From Sesamum alatum (taxonomy: Eukaryota > Streptophyta > Magnoliopsida > Lamiales > Pedaliaceae): 64,000 nt of DNA. This document shows, piece after piece, positions 11,001 to 23,832 of this stretch. Position 1 is the stretch's first letter. Each line of letters starts with the position of its first letter. The notes under the pieces were generated by a model. The model did no database searches. It saw only the letters and a list, made by a program, of their open reading frames with translations, and was not told the origin of the DNA. The stretch covers positions 25,077,188 to 25,141,187 of the forward strand of contig JACGWO010000012.1 of assembly GCA_034509735.1 (NCBI GenBank), in the 5' to 3' direction. Made by a program: the position numbers and the translations under genes.

Positions 11001-14000
11001 GCACACCATCTTCGGCATGCCCATATTCCTACCCCTCAACTCTTCTTACTCAAGCTGCATGTTAATCTACTCTAGCAATCACTCAGTTGCATGGCTGCGT
11101 TCTCTAACGATGTGTGTAACCTAGCCCTCAACATTGAATGATAAGATCTCTAATCTCTATTAGCTAATATAGGTGTTGCCATTCTTCTCTTTACAATTTG
11201 CGGCCACTTGAGAATTGCTCTTAGGCTGCCCAAATATTGGTGCTAATGCTGAAGTATTCACTGCATGCCATAAATGTTGCCTCTTGAATCTGTTCATCCA
11301 CCTGCAGTACCTAACCTGGATTTCTATGAGAAGCATCCACATTGACATTTAAAGTACCTTTATGTGGTTTCACCAATTCAATGTTAACTGGTGGAACTGT
11401 GTAGGCTAAATAGCATCCTAGTGAGTGAGTGGGAAGAAGATCCTCTTCTACTGACCATGAACTTCTGTGGGTTTTTACCATAACTTTTGGTTGCACATAG
11501 AAATTTCCGTTTTGTATTGTGATTGACTAGCACTTAAATATCCAAGTGTTCATGGAGAATTTTTCATCTTCTTTAAATTTTGTACAAGTTATTGATCAAT
11601 GTTAGCTCCAACCTGCAGAAAGTCAATGGACGCACAGCAGAAAAGAACTCCCATGCAACGAATGTGAGCTCTTCCCCCGTTAAAAGTTGTCGAGATGGGG
11701 GTAATGTTTTCCATTGTGTTTCCAGGTCGTACTCTTTTAATTGTGTCGAGAGAAATGATGAGATTATTTCCTCTTCTGTTGACAGAAAACGATTATAGTG
11801 TACCAGAAATAGTTCAAGAAAGGTTCCAAAGCCGCTGGTTTGGTGGTTGGACAAGCAACGTAAGTATTAGAAGTTGAAATTTTTCTTTCCTGTTGTCCTA
11901 TCACACTCATTCTCTTCACATGCACAATGAGCTCTTGAGAGAAATCTATTTTCTTGTTTCAGTAGTTTCAACTGAAAAGTGATGAAAGTATGTCATGGCA
12001 TCTCTTTGAATCATCTACTACAATAAAAAATTCTGTGATTCTAATTCTTCCTTTCAACCAATTTCTAATTTGTCCAAAAACAACATAAAGAATTTATTTT
12101 TGGTAGAACTGAACACAGTTTGAAGTACGACCGTAAAGGAACCTTTATTTAAATTAGTTAAATTGCATGTAATTTAGGCATGTAAAAGTTTTCTGTATAT
12201 CTTGTTCGCTGTCAACTTACTACCTTGTGTTGCTTTTTACTGGTAAACTGGCGGGACCTGTAAGTACATGCTCACAACCTGAAGGAACCTTAACTGAACT
12301 AATTTCAATTGGAAGTATATAAACACTTTGTGAATGCCATTTTTAGTGTTCTGTTAGTATCTTGTGATGTGTTTTACCTGAGACATTGAAGCAGGATGTA
12401 AGATTTTCGTATGTTATTTGTAAAGATGGAATGACGTCATTGCAATGGAACTTTGTTAAATCTTTTTTACTAAAATAATAGATGAGGAAATTTTAAGGTT
12501 TATCTACAGAACCATAACGACAAATGGGGAATGTGGTGGGCAACCAGAAAAGTTTGTGTGGCGCCAAATCTGAGTGTTGTTTAGGTAAGAGTTCTGTAGT
12601 AAGGAGTAGTTATAAACCCTAATCCATCTCCATTGGAATGGTCAATGGAGAACCCTGATTGGTTAAAAAGGAAAAACAAACAAAAAAAGAACCACAGCCC
12701 CTTGGGGTTATCCTGCACCTTGAGGAGGAATGTCTTGTTACTGTGCTTTACAGCAAAGTGAGAGTTTTTAAAACGATAACAAGGCCTGAGGTTCTGCTAC
12801 GGTATTATGATGACTGGTTTCTAATTTTGTTTCTCATATGTTGATATTATTCATTTGTCTCTCAACTAAATTATATACGTTGTCTGTTGCATGTCTTTTG
12901 TGTTCGTTGCACACTCCATAGAATGAAGTGAAGTACTTTAACACTGTGAAACATAACATTCCAAAACCTTTTGCTGGTGAGACGAGCTTCTTGTCAGAGT
13001 CTGCAGATGCTGCTCCAGATGAAAACTCCTCTGTTCAAAATCATGATAAAGGGGCCATAATAGCTTCTCAGTTGAGCATGGCTTCTGAAAATTTTTCTAA
13101 CAGAGCAAATGATGGGATGTTGCTTTCTGAAGATGTTGTAAGATCTTCAAGTACATCTTTGGTGGACCCTCTTTGCTCTGTTGTACCCTGTAGCATTTCT
13201 GAGGACATATGTTCCTCGCTAGCCATCAACCATCAAGACACTGCCGTTCCTGGATGTTTGAATATTACAGTTGAATGTAAGAAAGACAATTTGCTAAGGA
13301 CCTCCCCCTCAAAAAATGTGCCAACCGAAGGGGATGGAATTCCTGTGGCTATAGGTAATATCAAGGAATCACGAAATGGAGTTTCAAGACGATTCACTTT
13401 GCTCAGAAATTATAGCAAAGTACTGCCTAGCCATTCAAATTTTGTCAAAGAAGATAGTCATAAGCAAAAATCATTATTGATAGACAGCAATGCTGAGTTG
13501 GCTTTTCTGGAGACACGTTTTGTCAACCATGAGGAAACTGTAATGGATGGGGCTGGTTATCCTGTTTCACAGAAAGGAAATGGAACTACTCTCCCTCTTG
13601 TATTGAACTGTAGGGAACACTGCCAGCTCCAGTCTTTTGGTTGTTCTATGCACAAACTTGCTGAAGAAAATTCAAATCAGACAGCACTACCAGAAAGCAA
13701 AGTGAAATGTCCGCCCAACCTGCAGGGGTCGCTATTAGGATGCAAAAAACAAAGTGCTCAAAAGTTAACAGCCTCAAAGCGTGTTCACTTTTCTGAAAAG
13801 GAAATTAATATTTTAGACAAGAAAAAACTTCAGAAGGAACAAACCATGTCAAAAACTTGTAAGGGAATTCCTGAATCTTCATACGACATGTAAATTTGAA
13901 TTATTTTATGGTTACCCAATGATGACCTTGCATGAACTTTGCAGGTTATTCTACTAGGGCTGCTAAAAGATCAACTAGATCCAGTGTACATCTTGAGTCC

Positions 14001-16724
14001 AGGGCTCCGCTGATGGACAAATTTCTAAAAGTTTACTCGGATAAGGAGAAGAAAAGGTTGATATTTCAAAACATGGAATTTTTGCTTACTGGACTTTCCG
14101 AACAGAAGGAAAAGGAAATTGAGGGTCTTATTCGAAGATATGGTGGCCTAGTTCTCTCTCAAATTCCATTAACAAACTTGAAGGGAAAGAGAAGTTCTAG
14201 GTTTAAGTCTGGGGTCTTTCCTGTTGTTCTGTGTTTGAAGAAGGTCAGTTACTAAAAGTATGAACTTGCATTTACTTTTCAATTTTATATTCAAAGGATA
14301 GTTTTCTGCATGAATTTATGTCCTTAAGAGTTATATCGACTGCTCATTAGTAAATCGACAATAGAAGAAAAATTTTAGAACTGTATCTATATTTGTTGAT
14401 TTCTTCAAATTTTATTTTATTCTCTTAGAGGAGATTTATTGGGAGAACTCTTTTTTGTCATACTGAGTAAAAATTCTTGAGTATTAAGAAAAATATCATG
14501 CCGCCAGAAGAGCTCTTACCTATCTATAGAAAGTCCTGGGAGTGCAATGTATTTGGTTTGGATTGCCTTAAATTATGCGGTCATCAAGGTAGAGTTGGTG
14601 GAAGCCTTAGTACGATGTTCCTGTTCCATTTCTTTTAATTATTTCAAATATCTCTATTTAGTCTGTAAGGGTTTATTTTTAATTAATGAGCACTTGGAAG
14701 ATCAGAGACAAAGTTCAAATGGGGATTAGGTATATAACTTTGGTTCTGCGCATGTGTAACATCTCGTATACGACTTATCTAGATATCTAGTTGATAAACC
14801 TGAGTGACATTATTATTTGCTGATCCATGCATATGATATCTAGTTATAAAACCTGAGTGACATTATCCTTTAATATTTATTCGGCCATTTTTTTATTATA
14901 AAGTGTTGGACAACTTAGTCGATTTTCTAATCTCTCTGTAATAAACTGTCACCGGCTCTAGCAGTATCTTACACTTATAATTGAGGTCTATTTGCTAATT
15001 ATTTATGTTGCAGGGTGGGAATATCTAATTCTTGTTTTGTTGTTATCTCAGATACAATCACTCAAGTTCTTGTATGGATGTGCAGTGAATGCTCTGGTGC
15101 TTAAAGTTAATTGGCTTATTGACTCGATTGCAGCAGGCTTTGTCTTGCCAACAGAAAAGTACGCCTCTGACGTGCCTAAGTATACGCCTTGTTTTATATC
15201 TCTCTTAATATAATATCATGTTTATTTGATGCATACATGGCAAAACCAATGACATTTGGACATAATTGCTGCATCTATGAATTTTTATACATTTAGAAAG
15301 TCGATTTTGCATTTAAAAACTGATGATAGCGATGATTGACGAAGTTTAGATTATTAAGGTGATGTGAAATGTAACATTGAAACAAATATAACAATTTTGA
15401 AAACGAATGAATGATTGCTTATGAGGGGCACGAGTCCACTCTAATTGCTCAAAATGCACAAATATTTTCATATTTCTCCAATGTTAGGAAGCCTACATAC
15501 TCAAAGTTCACAGTTTCTCAGTAATATTATGGCTGTAAGCTATTTTTCATTTAGTTTCTTGTTTTATCGCATTATGTCTTGACTTTGCCTTTTGTTTCTT
15601 ATTTTATCATATGATGATGTAATTATATGCTTAATTTGACAGATATATGGTTCTATCCAGAAATATTAGCAGATGGCATGACCAGGTTTACCCAGCTGTT
15701 AGCTACAACACTAATTCTCTTGTTTTTAACAACTTGGGCGTCATGCTCCATGGCAAAACCAAATATTTCACCAATATCGCAGCCATTATCAAGGTATACC
15801 ATACACAATGCACACTGTCCACTTGGACAAATGAATGAATGATAGTTATTTGTTTTAGTTACTGTTTTCCCCTTTTTCTCTTGTATGAAAATTTTTCTTT
15901 AGGGGTTGTACATGTGAAAAATGTTCGGACTTTATGATTTGGCATGGAAGTTGCACGCGATTTACTTACATCACGATAAGAAGCCCTTTTAAATTGTTTC
16001 TTGTGAAAGAAGTGTTTGATAAAAATGGATCCAAATGATGATAGTTGTTTGTTTTAGTTTCTATTTTCCCCTTTTTTCTTCATAATTTTTCTTTTTCTTT
16101 AGAGGTTGTACAGGTGAAAAATGTTCAACTTTTTGATTTGGCATGGAAGTTGCACGCGATTTACTTACATCATGATAAGAAGCACCATGCATTTTGTTGA
16201 AGTATCTATCTCATTCTCAGGAAGGAACATTTACAGTCTTATCCTTCGCAGCACGGTGGTGGGCAGGTTTTCAAAACTCTGCAAAGATTGATCCAGACTC
16301 TTGAAGCTGGAAGAATTTCAATAGCGGTCATTGTTGCTGATGGGGAGAGTTCTTCATCTCGTCACTTGAAGCACTGCGCCTCAGAACAGAATATACCCAT
16401 GACGGTCAGTTTTAGCTGCGATTACTCTCAAGTTGTAGTCAACAAATGAAGTCCCTTCTGTAAACAAATGTGAAACACACCATAAACATTAGGAAGAGAT
16501 TTGGTTGAGGATAAATCAGACATAAATATGTTCCAGAACATCTCCCATTGTCACGGATTATCTGACTCAAGACTATTGATCTAATGCAGTCAGTTTACTG
16601 GATTATAAAGAGCTTATATGCTGGACGGCTTATTCCTTTCGAGGAGAAAAAGAATCCTCGGTGTTCACAAGCTCTTAAGCTTCAAAGATGCCATTATTCC
16701 AAGGCATCAAGTGAAGAAATATGA
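8093..16724 (+). CDS. 53BP1-type tandem-BRCT DNA-damage response protein
   Basis: Exons: 8093-8122, 9068-9193, 9295-9384, a small uncertain exon (possibly 9480-9492), 9945 or 9978-10076, 10121-10800, 11619-11700, 11786-11859, 12922-13858, 13945-14243, 15052-15179, 15643-15793, 16225-16404 and 16590-16724. Apart from the uncertain one, all phases agree. With it the protein has about 1,018 residues. The N-terminal and central parts are Ser/Asp/Glu-rich and probably disordered; an RWFGGWTSN motif ends the exon at 11859. The C-terminus holds two BRCT repeats: FQNMEFLLTGLSEQKEKEIE, IRRYGGLVLSQIP, FLYGCAVNALVLKVNWLIDS, then a second repeat ending TSVYWIIKSLYAGRLIPFEE. The order and spacing resemble the 53BP1/Crb2/Rad9 BRCT pair, which reads phospho-marks at DNA breaks in the nucleus. 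Plants have such a protein of poorly known function. The start is the ATG giving an open frame into exon 2. A tandem duplication lies in the intron before the exon at 16225. Confidence 0.82.
15841..16185. repeat. Imperfect tandem duplication (about 199-bp period) in a BRCT-gene intron
   Basis: The segment starting GATAGTTATTTGTTTTAGTT at 15841 recurs from 16040 (GATAGTTGTTTGTTTTAGTT). Both copies include GATTTGGCATGGAAGTTGCA and CGCGATTTACTTACATCA. It lies between the exons ending at 15793 and starting at 16225 and does not touch coding sequence. Confidence 0.8.
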
Positions 16725-16854
16725 ATCTCGCCATTACTTTTGTAAGTATTATGGTGCTTTGTGACTGCAATTCAAAACTTGTGAAATGGTTGAAATCATG
16801 AATACAGTTCAGATGGCTTCCATCTATAAAACCATTATGACTTTCTGAAGCAGA

Positions 16855-17283
16855 TTATGGTATATTATGATGCATTGACGAGCCTTTGAAAAGGTAGTGC
16901 TTATGCAGAACATTGGAATTATTGCTTGTCCGATTCAGATTTCCCCAATGTTTTTGATGCTTCAGTTTTTCACGCTTAACTAAGGGTAGAATCTCCTTGT
17001 TTCTCTTAAGTTTGTGATCATCATCATTTGATACGCACATTTCATATTTCAAGGCTGTCAACTGATTCTGCATGCTCCATAACATCACATGATCTGATGA
17101 TTTAGTGTGCTTTTTGTGATGACATTCAGGTACAAAGTTAGAACCGCGAATCTGATATGGTCCTTTTAACCTGAAACAAGATTTAGGAACACAAGAGGCT
17201 GATGTTAAAGAATCAAGCCTGGAGGCAATTCCCTGAAGATCATAATTAAGACGGATATGCAAAGCAAGAACGTCATGCAGCAA
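16855..17283 (-). CDS. Unrecognised 142-codon open frame
   Basis: An ATG-to-stop frame of 142 codons on the minus strand, just beyond and convergent with the BRCT gene. It starts MLHDVLALHIRLNYDLQGIA, continues SRLDSLTSASCVPKSC and is rich in Lys, His and Asn; an in-frame TAG precedes the ATG by four codons. I recognise no family. Its length is unusual for such AT-rich DNA, so it may be a small gene, a last exon, or a decayed gene fragment. No promoter or partner exon was identified. Confidence 0.25.
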   Translation of the reverse strand: MLHDVLALHIRLNYDLQGIASRLDSLTSASCVPKSCFRLKGPYQIRGSNFVPECHHKKHTKSSDHVMLWSMQNQLTALKYEMCVSNDDDHKLKRNKEILPLVKREKLKHQKHWGNLNRTSNNSNVLHKHYLFKGSSMHHNIP

Positions 17284-18676
17284 AAGATCTATATCTCATC
17301 TGATTCATTTGGAATTCCTTATACAGTGGCCTGGTGCAGAATCCGACTGTGCCAATGATTATAACAGTGCAGCAAACCTAACTAATTGGCCAACTATGTA
17401 AGTTTGCTCAGCTAAGCATTGCTGCTTAACCAATAAAATTGCCAACCAACGCTTATTTAGTAAACGTTCCCTTGCCTATAAGTTTCCGATGCTTCAATTA
17501 AACGCATATCAAAGTGTATATCAGTACATGAATTGTCCTTTGAATGTGACAGAAGAAATTGTACATATGGAAGGTGAAATTACCTATTATTACTATTTAC
17601 AGTCGTTTTTTTTAATGTAAATTTGGCTTATCAACAGTATGCTTTCTGCCCATTTTGTTTCATGTGTTTGCTTCTTTCAAGTTGCATTATCACACGTGAT
17701 TTATTAAAAAGCATGAATTGTCATGTGTGATTTTGTCTTAAGTGGTTTAGTTGAAATCTCACAATAAAAAAATTGTGGATTTAAATCTCATGAATGTAAG
17801 TATGTAGTTTGCTTATATAACAGTTTCTTGTTATTTGTTTTCTATGAACATATTTGTTGATTTGGAAACATCGATTTATTTAATAAATTTTTGAATTTGA
17901 ATGTACTTAAATCGTATGATAAACTTATAAAATTGAGTGCTTCAGAAAGACTGCCATGAAACACAGATTTAAAGTTTAATATAAAGTGCAGTCTTATGAC
18001 ACCTAATTGATTAATTATTAATGGATAAATTGTATAAAAATCCTTGTGTTTTCTTTGCAAAAAAAGTCTTTATATTAATTTTATAACCAAAATACTCCTC
18101 GTGATTTAAAAAAATGCACACGTTCCATTGCTGTTAGCCTACCTTGACGGTATTAGAATTTCCAATGAGTTTACATCGACATCCCTTTTGAAATTAAGTC
18201 AAAATGCACAAATATTTTCTTAGCTTTTGCAAAATTACAACTACACTTTCTGAGGGGTGTTCGTGTAATATTTTTTAAAGAGTATTTGTAAAAGTTGTGC
18301 ATCTGAATAGGGAGTGTAGTTTTAATTACAATTATAATCTCAAAAGTGTATTTATAATTTTATAAAAAAATATGGAGTATTTATGTATTTTAACCTAATT
18401 TTGTGGGGTATCAATATAATTTACCCAAAAAAAAAGAAAAATGAAATGACTGTCCGAGTTCCAATGAACAAATTACAATGGGTAAAAAATTCATCCTACC
18501 GCCCCCCGCCCTCCTGCCCCTCCCTCTGCCTCCTCACGTGCCCTTGCACCCTAATTATCCCCTCCCCATCGCCGCCTCCTCCTTTCTTCTCTCCCCTATC
18601 GCTGCCTTTATGGCTCTCCACAGAGGTGTAATTGCTCTTTCAAATCACAACAAGAAAATAATTTGTTATTTTTTTA

Positions 18677-19077
18677 GGGTAAATTACAACCACCTCCCAT
18701 GAGGTTTGACATAATTATAAATACCCCTTATTGTTTGAAAAATTACAAATACCCTCATGAGGTTTGTAATTTTTAATCAAAGGTTTGAAATTGATCATTT
18801 TGCCCTTGAATTTTTTTATTAAAATTGTAAAAAAAATCACCCAAGGCAAATTCATTATTACTCCTTCGTATAAAAAATTTAAAAAACCTCTCATTGCGCA
18901 TTGTAGTTCATAAAAAATTTAAGAATTAAATAAAAAATAATTCAGTGCATAAGGGCATTTTGGTAACCTTACCCATAATAATGGATGGAAATAGGTTATT
19001 TGTTAGACGATTACAAAGTTTAGGAGTCTTTGTAATTTTTCAAATAACAAGGGGATATTTGTAATTATAATTTACCC
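18677..19077. mobile_element. GGGTAAATTAC-family MITE, copy A
   Basis: A 401-bp element. It begins GGGTAAATTACAACCACCTC and ends GTAATTATAATTTACCC, and the two ends are long imperfect inverted repeats (about 90 bases) sharing blocks such as GTTTGAAAAATTACAAA. The flanks ATTTTTTTA and TTTGTTTTA agree at 7 of 9 positions, suggestive but low-complexity. It has no coding capacity. Confidence 0.75.
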
Positions 19078-19368
19078 TTTGTTTTATAAAGGGATAATTT
19101 GCTAATACTATTTTCTTTTGTATTGTGAGATGGACTCGTGGATTTATTGTTTTGAACATATATAAAGTCCAAATTGATCATTAAATTTTAACTCAAAACC
19201 CAATTACTAACCAATTTCTTTGGACTTTTAATTAATAATTCATCACAAAATTTTGATGTCAGCAGTGTCGTATTATTGCAAACATGTATTTCAAGATCTT
19301 ACATTTGTCTTTACCAAATGACACTAAAGAAAGTAGTAAGAAGTTGTCAGCAAACATGACTAGTACAC

Positions 19369-21798
19369 TTAATGATGCAGGCGCTGAAGGTGATGAAAAC
19401 TCATTTGCCGGCTCTGACGCAACGGGTGGTGGCCGTGGTTGTGATGGTTACGGTATTCGTTATCGATGCTGTTCCCGTTCTCTGATTCTTCCGCTGCATT
19501 AGGCCACATTCTTGATGTATTTCGCGTTAGCTCCAGCAGGGATTCCTTCACATGATCAGCATGGACCGTTTCGTCGTTCTTCCTCTGTGACAAGAAAATG
19601 CAGTAGTTTATGCTGAGCTGATTAAAAATTTTGAGATGGATCATCACAATTTCAAGCAGATCAAGATCATGCATGTTATGTGTAGGAATTGCTCATAGTT
19701 TACCTCAACCTTGAAGATACTAGACACCAAGCATGTGTGTCTCGTAGCGTTGACAGTTGTTACTTCCAAGCCTAAAGCGTTCAATGCTTCCATCAGCCTT
19801 ACGAATCCACTGGATTTGTGCTCACAGAACACCTTGACAAAGAACTCGTTGCCATCGAGTTGGAAGACTTCGACCTGTGGCTGAGATTTCCAGCATTTTG
19901 TTAAGTTGCATAATGATTTGGAACAAGTTTTGGATTGATTAGTTGTGCATATTATACATACCTCCATTTGCTGCACTTTTTCGTTTGTGATGTCTAGCTC
20001 GCGGTTCGGTTTGGAGATGTTGGCATTAGTATTGCCCGATGATCCCTTGTGGAAACTGTTTGGAACGTGTTCTTGTTCGCGTTTAGGACCACGTTTCGTT
20101 CTGTTTTGGTGTGTAATGCTTGGTGGGACGATGTTTTCAGTGTCGTCCTTGGCTGTAATATTTCTTGCCTCCTCGTCGTCTGAATGCTCTTCAAGCTCAA
20201 TCTGCAGGTCCTCGACTTGTTTCTGCAGCTCCTTGACATAGTCGATTGCGTCTCCAAGAATTGAAGCTCTGTCTAACTGCGATGCAGAACATCATTTGAT
20301 GACATTGAATCAGACCGAAAAGGGACTAAAAGTTGATGCTTTGTACCTTAGAAATTTTAGGAACCAAGGCTCGGAGGGAGTAGAGCCTGTCGTTGAGCTT
20401 CTTCCGCCTCTTCCTCTCCGCGACAAGGTTCTTGGATTGAGGCCCTTTTCCGGTCCTTCGTCTATACTTGGCGTCGTCCTCATCGTCATTAGGATCAGAA
20501 TCGTCTGACCGGTTATTTTCACATATAAACGGGTCTTCATTCATCTGATCTTCTACAGTCGCTGTCCAACTAGTTCCTCTGGCCGAATTGCTTGTTGTCT
20601 CCACCTCCTGGAATCCGTTCTCAATCGAGGGAGTGAAGAGGCTCGACTCGTACGTCGTTCCATCCAAGAAGATGCCATTATTAGCAGCATGTCCGATTTC
20701 TGAACCGTTGCTGAAGTGCTCCAAAGGATGCAGTGGAGAAGTACATAGATGGATTCTGTCAACAGAAATATCATGAGGCAAATCTAGGTTTTGTTTCAAA
20801 GTGTCCGGAGAAATTTGCTGCTGGAAAAGGCTGAGAGGATCCTTTTGAGCATTTGGATCAGATGAAAAAGAGTCTGCTGTGGTGCCTGAATTACTCATTG
20901 TTTGCTGTTCCAGGAAGAAATTGCACTGAGCCCTGATGAAATCTATCACCTGTTGATCTTCAGGAACCTGCAACGTGACACGAAAATCGCTAACGTTACA
21001 CGCTTATAGCTTCAGGCAAACCGGAATCAGAAAAGCAGAAAGATCGCCTACTTGTTTAGTCACAAACAACTCGAGCAATCCAAGAGACAACGGGACCAAA
21101 ACTCGTGTACCTATCGTTTCCTGCAGTTGAAATCGAACGAGCACAACACGTTCGGGTTAATACCAACAGGGCTGATTGCCACAGAAATACTTTGTTCTAG
21201 GAGGCTTCTAATTAGGCCATATATATTAACATGTGTATGAAAGTTAAAGCGTACTTCGGATAAACTTGAATCCGAATTATGTGAGTAGTTCAGCCAACTA
21301 GCTTGATTCGACAACAAGGTTTGCGCATGAACTCTGCAAAAATTGTGTCAAACACACGAAAAAAAGGCGTTAAACATTAAAAATCGTATACGTTACAGAA
21401 GCTGATCAGCAAAAGGCCACACCCGGAATCCAGAAGGATGGAAGAAGGAAGCTGGTCTAGTAAATCACAAGGTGTGATTCTTGGATGTGGGAACATAACA
21501 TCCCTGCAAGGGAGACACGACGAGGCCGGAAAACAAAGCTCGTCTCTGCCATTCTCAACGTTCTCAGTTCCGGCACAGCAACAGTCCATCCACTCAATAC
21601 ACCTACAATCAATCAAGCAATCAGAAAACTGAAATCCCATCAAATTCTTTCATTCTTTCCCTTAATGCAGACTATTTTTAGCTGTTTCGTATAGTCGAAT
21701 AACCTCTGATCATTGCTCAACTTCCATAAGACTATGTAGTCCCAGCTTTTGATCCCCACCAGAGGTCTAAGCCTCTCCACAAAACTTGGCAGCAGCAT
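19369..21798 (-). CDS. AMS: bHLH transcription factor ABORTED MICROSPORES (tapetum regulator)
   Basis: Eight exons (21704-21798, 21423-21602, 21255-21333, 21052-21120, 20347-20967, 19962-20276, 19704-19880, 19369-19584) with consistent phases encode 583 residues; Arabidopsis AMS has 571. The N-terminal bHLH-MYC_N-type region contains [60 protein letters not shown] and [20 protein letters not shown]. The basic region [20 protein letters not shown] with helix 1 ends exon 5 (about 318-348), and helix 2, [20 protein letters not shown], starts exon 6. Exon 7 carries the C-terminal ACT-like domain ([20 protein letters not shown]). AMS acts in tapetum nuclei with other bHLH partners, controlling pollen wall and lipid genes; loss gives male sterility. 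The tail is His-rich ([10 protein letters not shown]). Start: first ATG in phase with the conserved N-terminus. Related tapetal bHLHs (DYT1, bHLH10/89/91) lack this long N-terminus. Confidence 0.93.
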
Positions 21799-22172
21799 CT
21801 TCCCTGTCGAATAGCCAAAAATTCGTACGTATGCTTCCTTTTCTTGTTTGCTGATGCTGCTTCCTTAGGCTGAAATATGAGCAGAAAAAGAAACAAGGAT
21901 GGATCATAAAAGGGTAGAAGGTTTAGTGATGATGGATAGTTTCTTGATCATACTCATCATTTCAAGAATTTGAGAAGGATACTTAATTTATTACTTGTTC
22001 TTGAGATTTTGATGAAGAGAAGAAACTATAAGATGATCTGATTATTCTCCTTAATTTTATGTGAGAAGGTCACTCTTTTGTGTGTGAAGAGCCTAAACAC
22101 TAATATGGGTAGGTGAACAGCAAAGCATGCATGAAAAAAGAGGGAGAAAGAAACACTTGAAATTTCTTAACC

Positions 22173-22468
22173 AGCACTTTTCGTCCCGTATTTTAGGCTG
22201 AATACACTTATCGTCCCGTATTTGTTGCAGAATTCTCATTAATGATATCATAAGTTACAAAAGTTTTCATTTTTAGTCAGCTCAATTAGTATTTTGACGG
22301 AAAATGTCACGTGACTGTTAATTTTTCAGCCTGATCTTTTCCATCCAAATGATAACGGAATCTGATGAAATGACTAAAAATGATTTTTTTTCGTAAATTA
22401 TGTGACTATTAAAGAGAATTCCATAACTAATAGGACGAAAAGTATATTAATCTTAAAATATGGGACGA
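22173..22468. mobile_element. MITE with CGTCCCGTATTTT terminal inverted repeats
   Basis: The left end reads GCACTTTTCGTCCCGTATTT and continues with ACTTATCGTCCCG; the right end is the inverse (AAAATATGGGACGAAAAATA, preceded by AGGACGAAAAGTATATTAAT). The extended imperfect inverted repeats, about 300-bp size and lack of coding frames identify a MITE. Exact borders and target duplication are uncertain. Confidence 0.6.
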
Positions 22469-22849
22469 AAAATATTATTTCTCCAAAAGACGGGCTTGTA
22501 AAGGGGGTATGAGATGTATAATCTGCACTTCTATATAAACATGATACGGATAACAAATTTTATTGTATATACACTTCAAAAGGGTTTTAGTACTTTTCTT
22601 GAAAACCCTTTTCAAGAAATGTATTTTTATTATTTAATTTGGTAATTCTTGAAGTTTTATCATCAATATTAATTTACATATAATTTGATTTTTTTTTTAA
22701 AAAAATAAAACAACCTTAGTCTTAATATATATGAATCAGTTTGGAACTAGTTGAAGAATTTGTTAGGCATCTCTCCTGTAATTACGTGGGGGACGTTTTG
22801 CATGAGCATGTATATGTTACACCAATCATACCTACCTTCCTTCAAAAGT

Positions 22850-23256
22850 TCTGTTTTGATACCTTCGTGAAATTTGACATAGTTACAAATAAAATTATAA
22901 ATATCTCCCTGTAACGTCCGTCTAACAACGGCCCATTCCATTAGGTTTTTATCAAATTTTTGTACGAACTATGCGAAATGCTTTTTTGGATTATAAGTTA
23001 TAATTTTATATATTTTTCAGAATTTTCTACGAATTATGTCTTTCACACCCTTAGATCTTTTTATATTTTTTCAAATATTTTTTTTTGTAAAAATAAAAAA
23101 TTCAGTAAGGGTAAAATAGTACTTTTCACACATCCGTCCAGGGATTATATAATTATTTTCAATTTGAGGGGGAGGGGGAGAATTTGTAATTTTTCAACAA
23201 CGATGAGGTATTTGTAATTATGCCAAATTTTAGAGGAAGGTAGTTGTAATTTACCC
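22850..23256. mobile_element. GGGTAAATTAC-family MITE, partial copy
   Basis: The right end is intact (GGTAGTTGTAATTTACCC, ending at 23256), and internal family words such as CAACGATGAGGTATTTGTAA are present. The left end is not recognisable, so this is a truncated or rearranged copy; the left coordinate is approximate. Confidence 0.5.
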
Positions 23257-23832
23257 TTTTTTGTTTAAAAAAAAAAAGTTTTGCCCTTTTTGATGGCTCA
23301 ACTGCACAGCAAATTGTAGAATCGAATTTTTTTTGTCCAAATCAGGTTTATTCAAAACAAATTAATCACATGACAAGTGTATCACACTTGTTATATGATT
23401 GGTCATTTTTTCTAAACTGTACACCAATCATATAATTGGTTCACGTTTGTCCAAATATACACTTATCATATAATTAATTCAAATTTAACTAAGCCCAATC
23501 CGAATTAGAATTTCCCCTGTAACAAAAGGATAATCAAAGCTTGCTTAATTAGGGGGAAATGAGTTTAGAAGTTTTGGTTGTAAGCACTAACAGGTAGCAT
23601 ACATATACTTTCATCACTGTATTAATTTGGACACAACTCTTGTAATGTTTGATGCAAGTAATTAAGGTTGAATAATAATCAAGTAGCATTCACATGTAAC
23701 CAAACATGATTTAATATAACAAACATATGTACTTCATATTTGGGAAAAAATTTAGTGATTTTGCATTTTTTTCATTTATAAGGAGTATTTTCGATCTTTT
23801 CGTTACTATTGTTGGTATATCCCATCACAATA

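Larger units (their letters stand above)
16725..19368. other. Intergenic between the BRCT gene and AMS (convergent)
   Basis: It holds the BRCT gene 3' end, an unexplained 142-codon minus-strand frame (16855-17283), a MITE-like segment around 18015-18440 ending in AATTTACCC, a pyrimidine-rich stretch at 18495-18610, and a full GGGTAAATTAC MITE at 18677-19077. Nothing else is recognised. Confidence 0.5.

Noticed and set aside
11701..11785. Apparent frameshift in the BRCT gene between SCRDGG... and ...ENDYSVPEIV
   Set aside because: An 85-nt intron with good sites (GATGGGG/GTAATG and TCTGTTGACAG/AAAACG) removes the stop and restores phase, so no mutation is needed.
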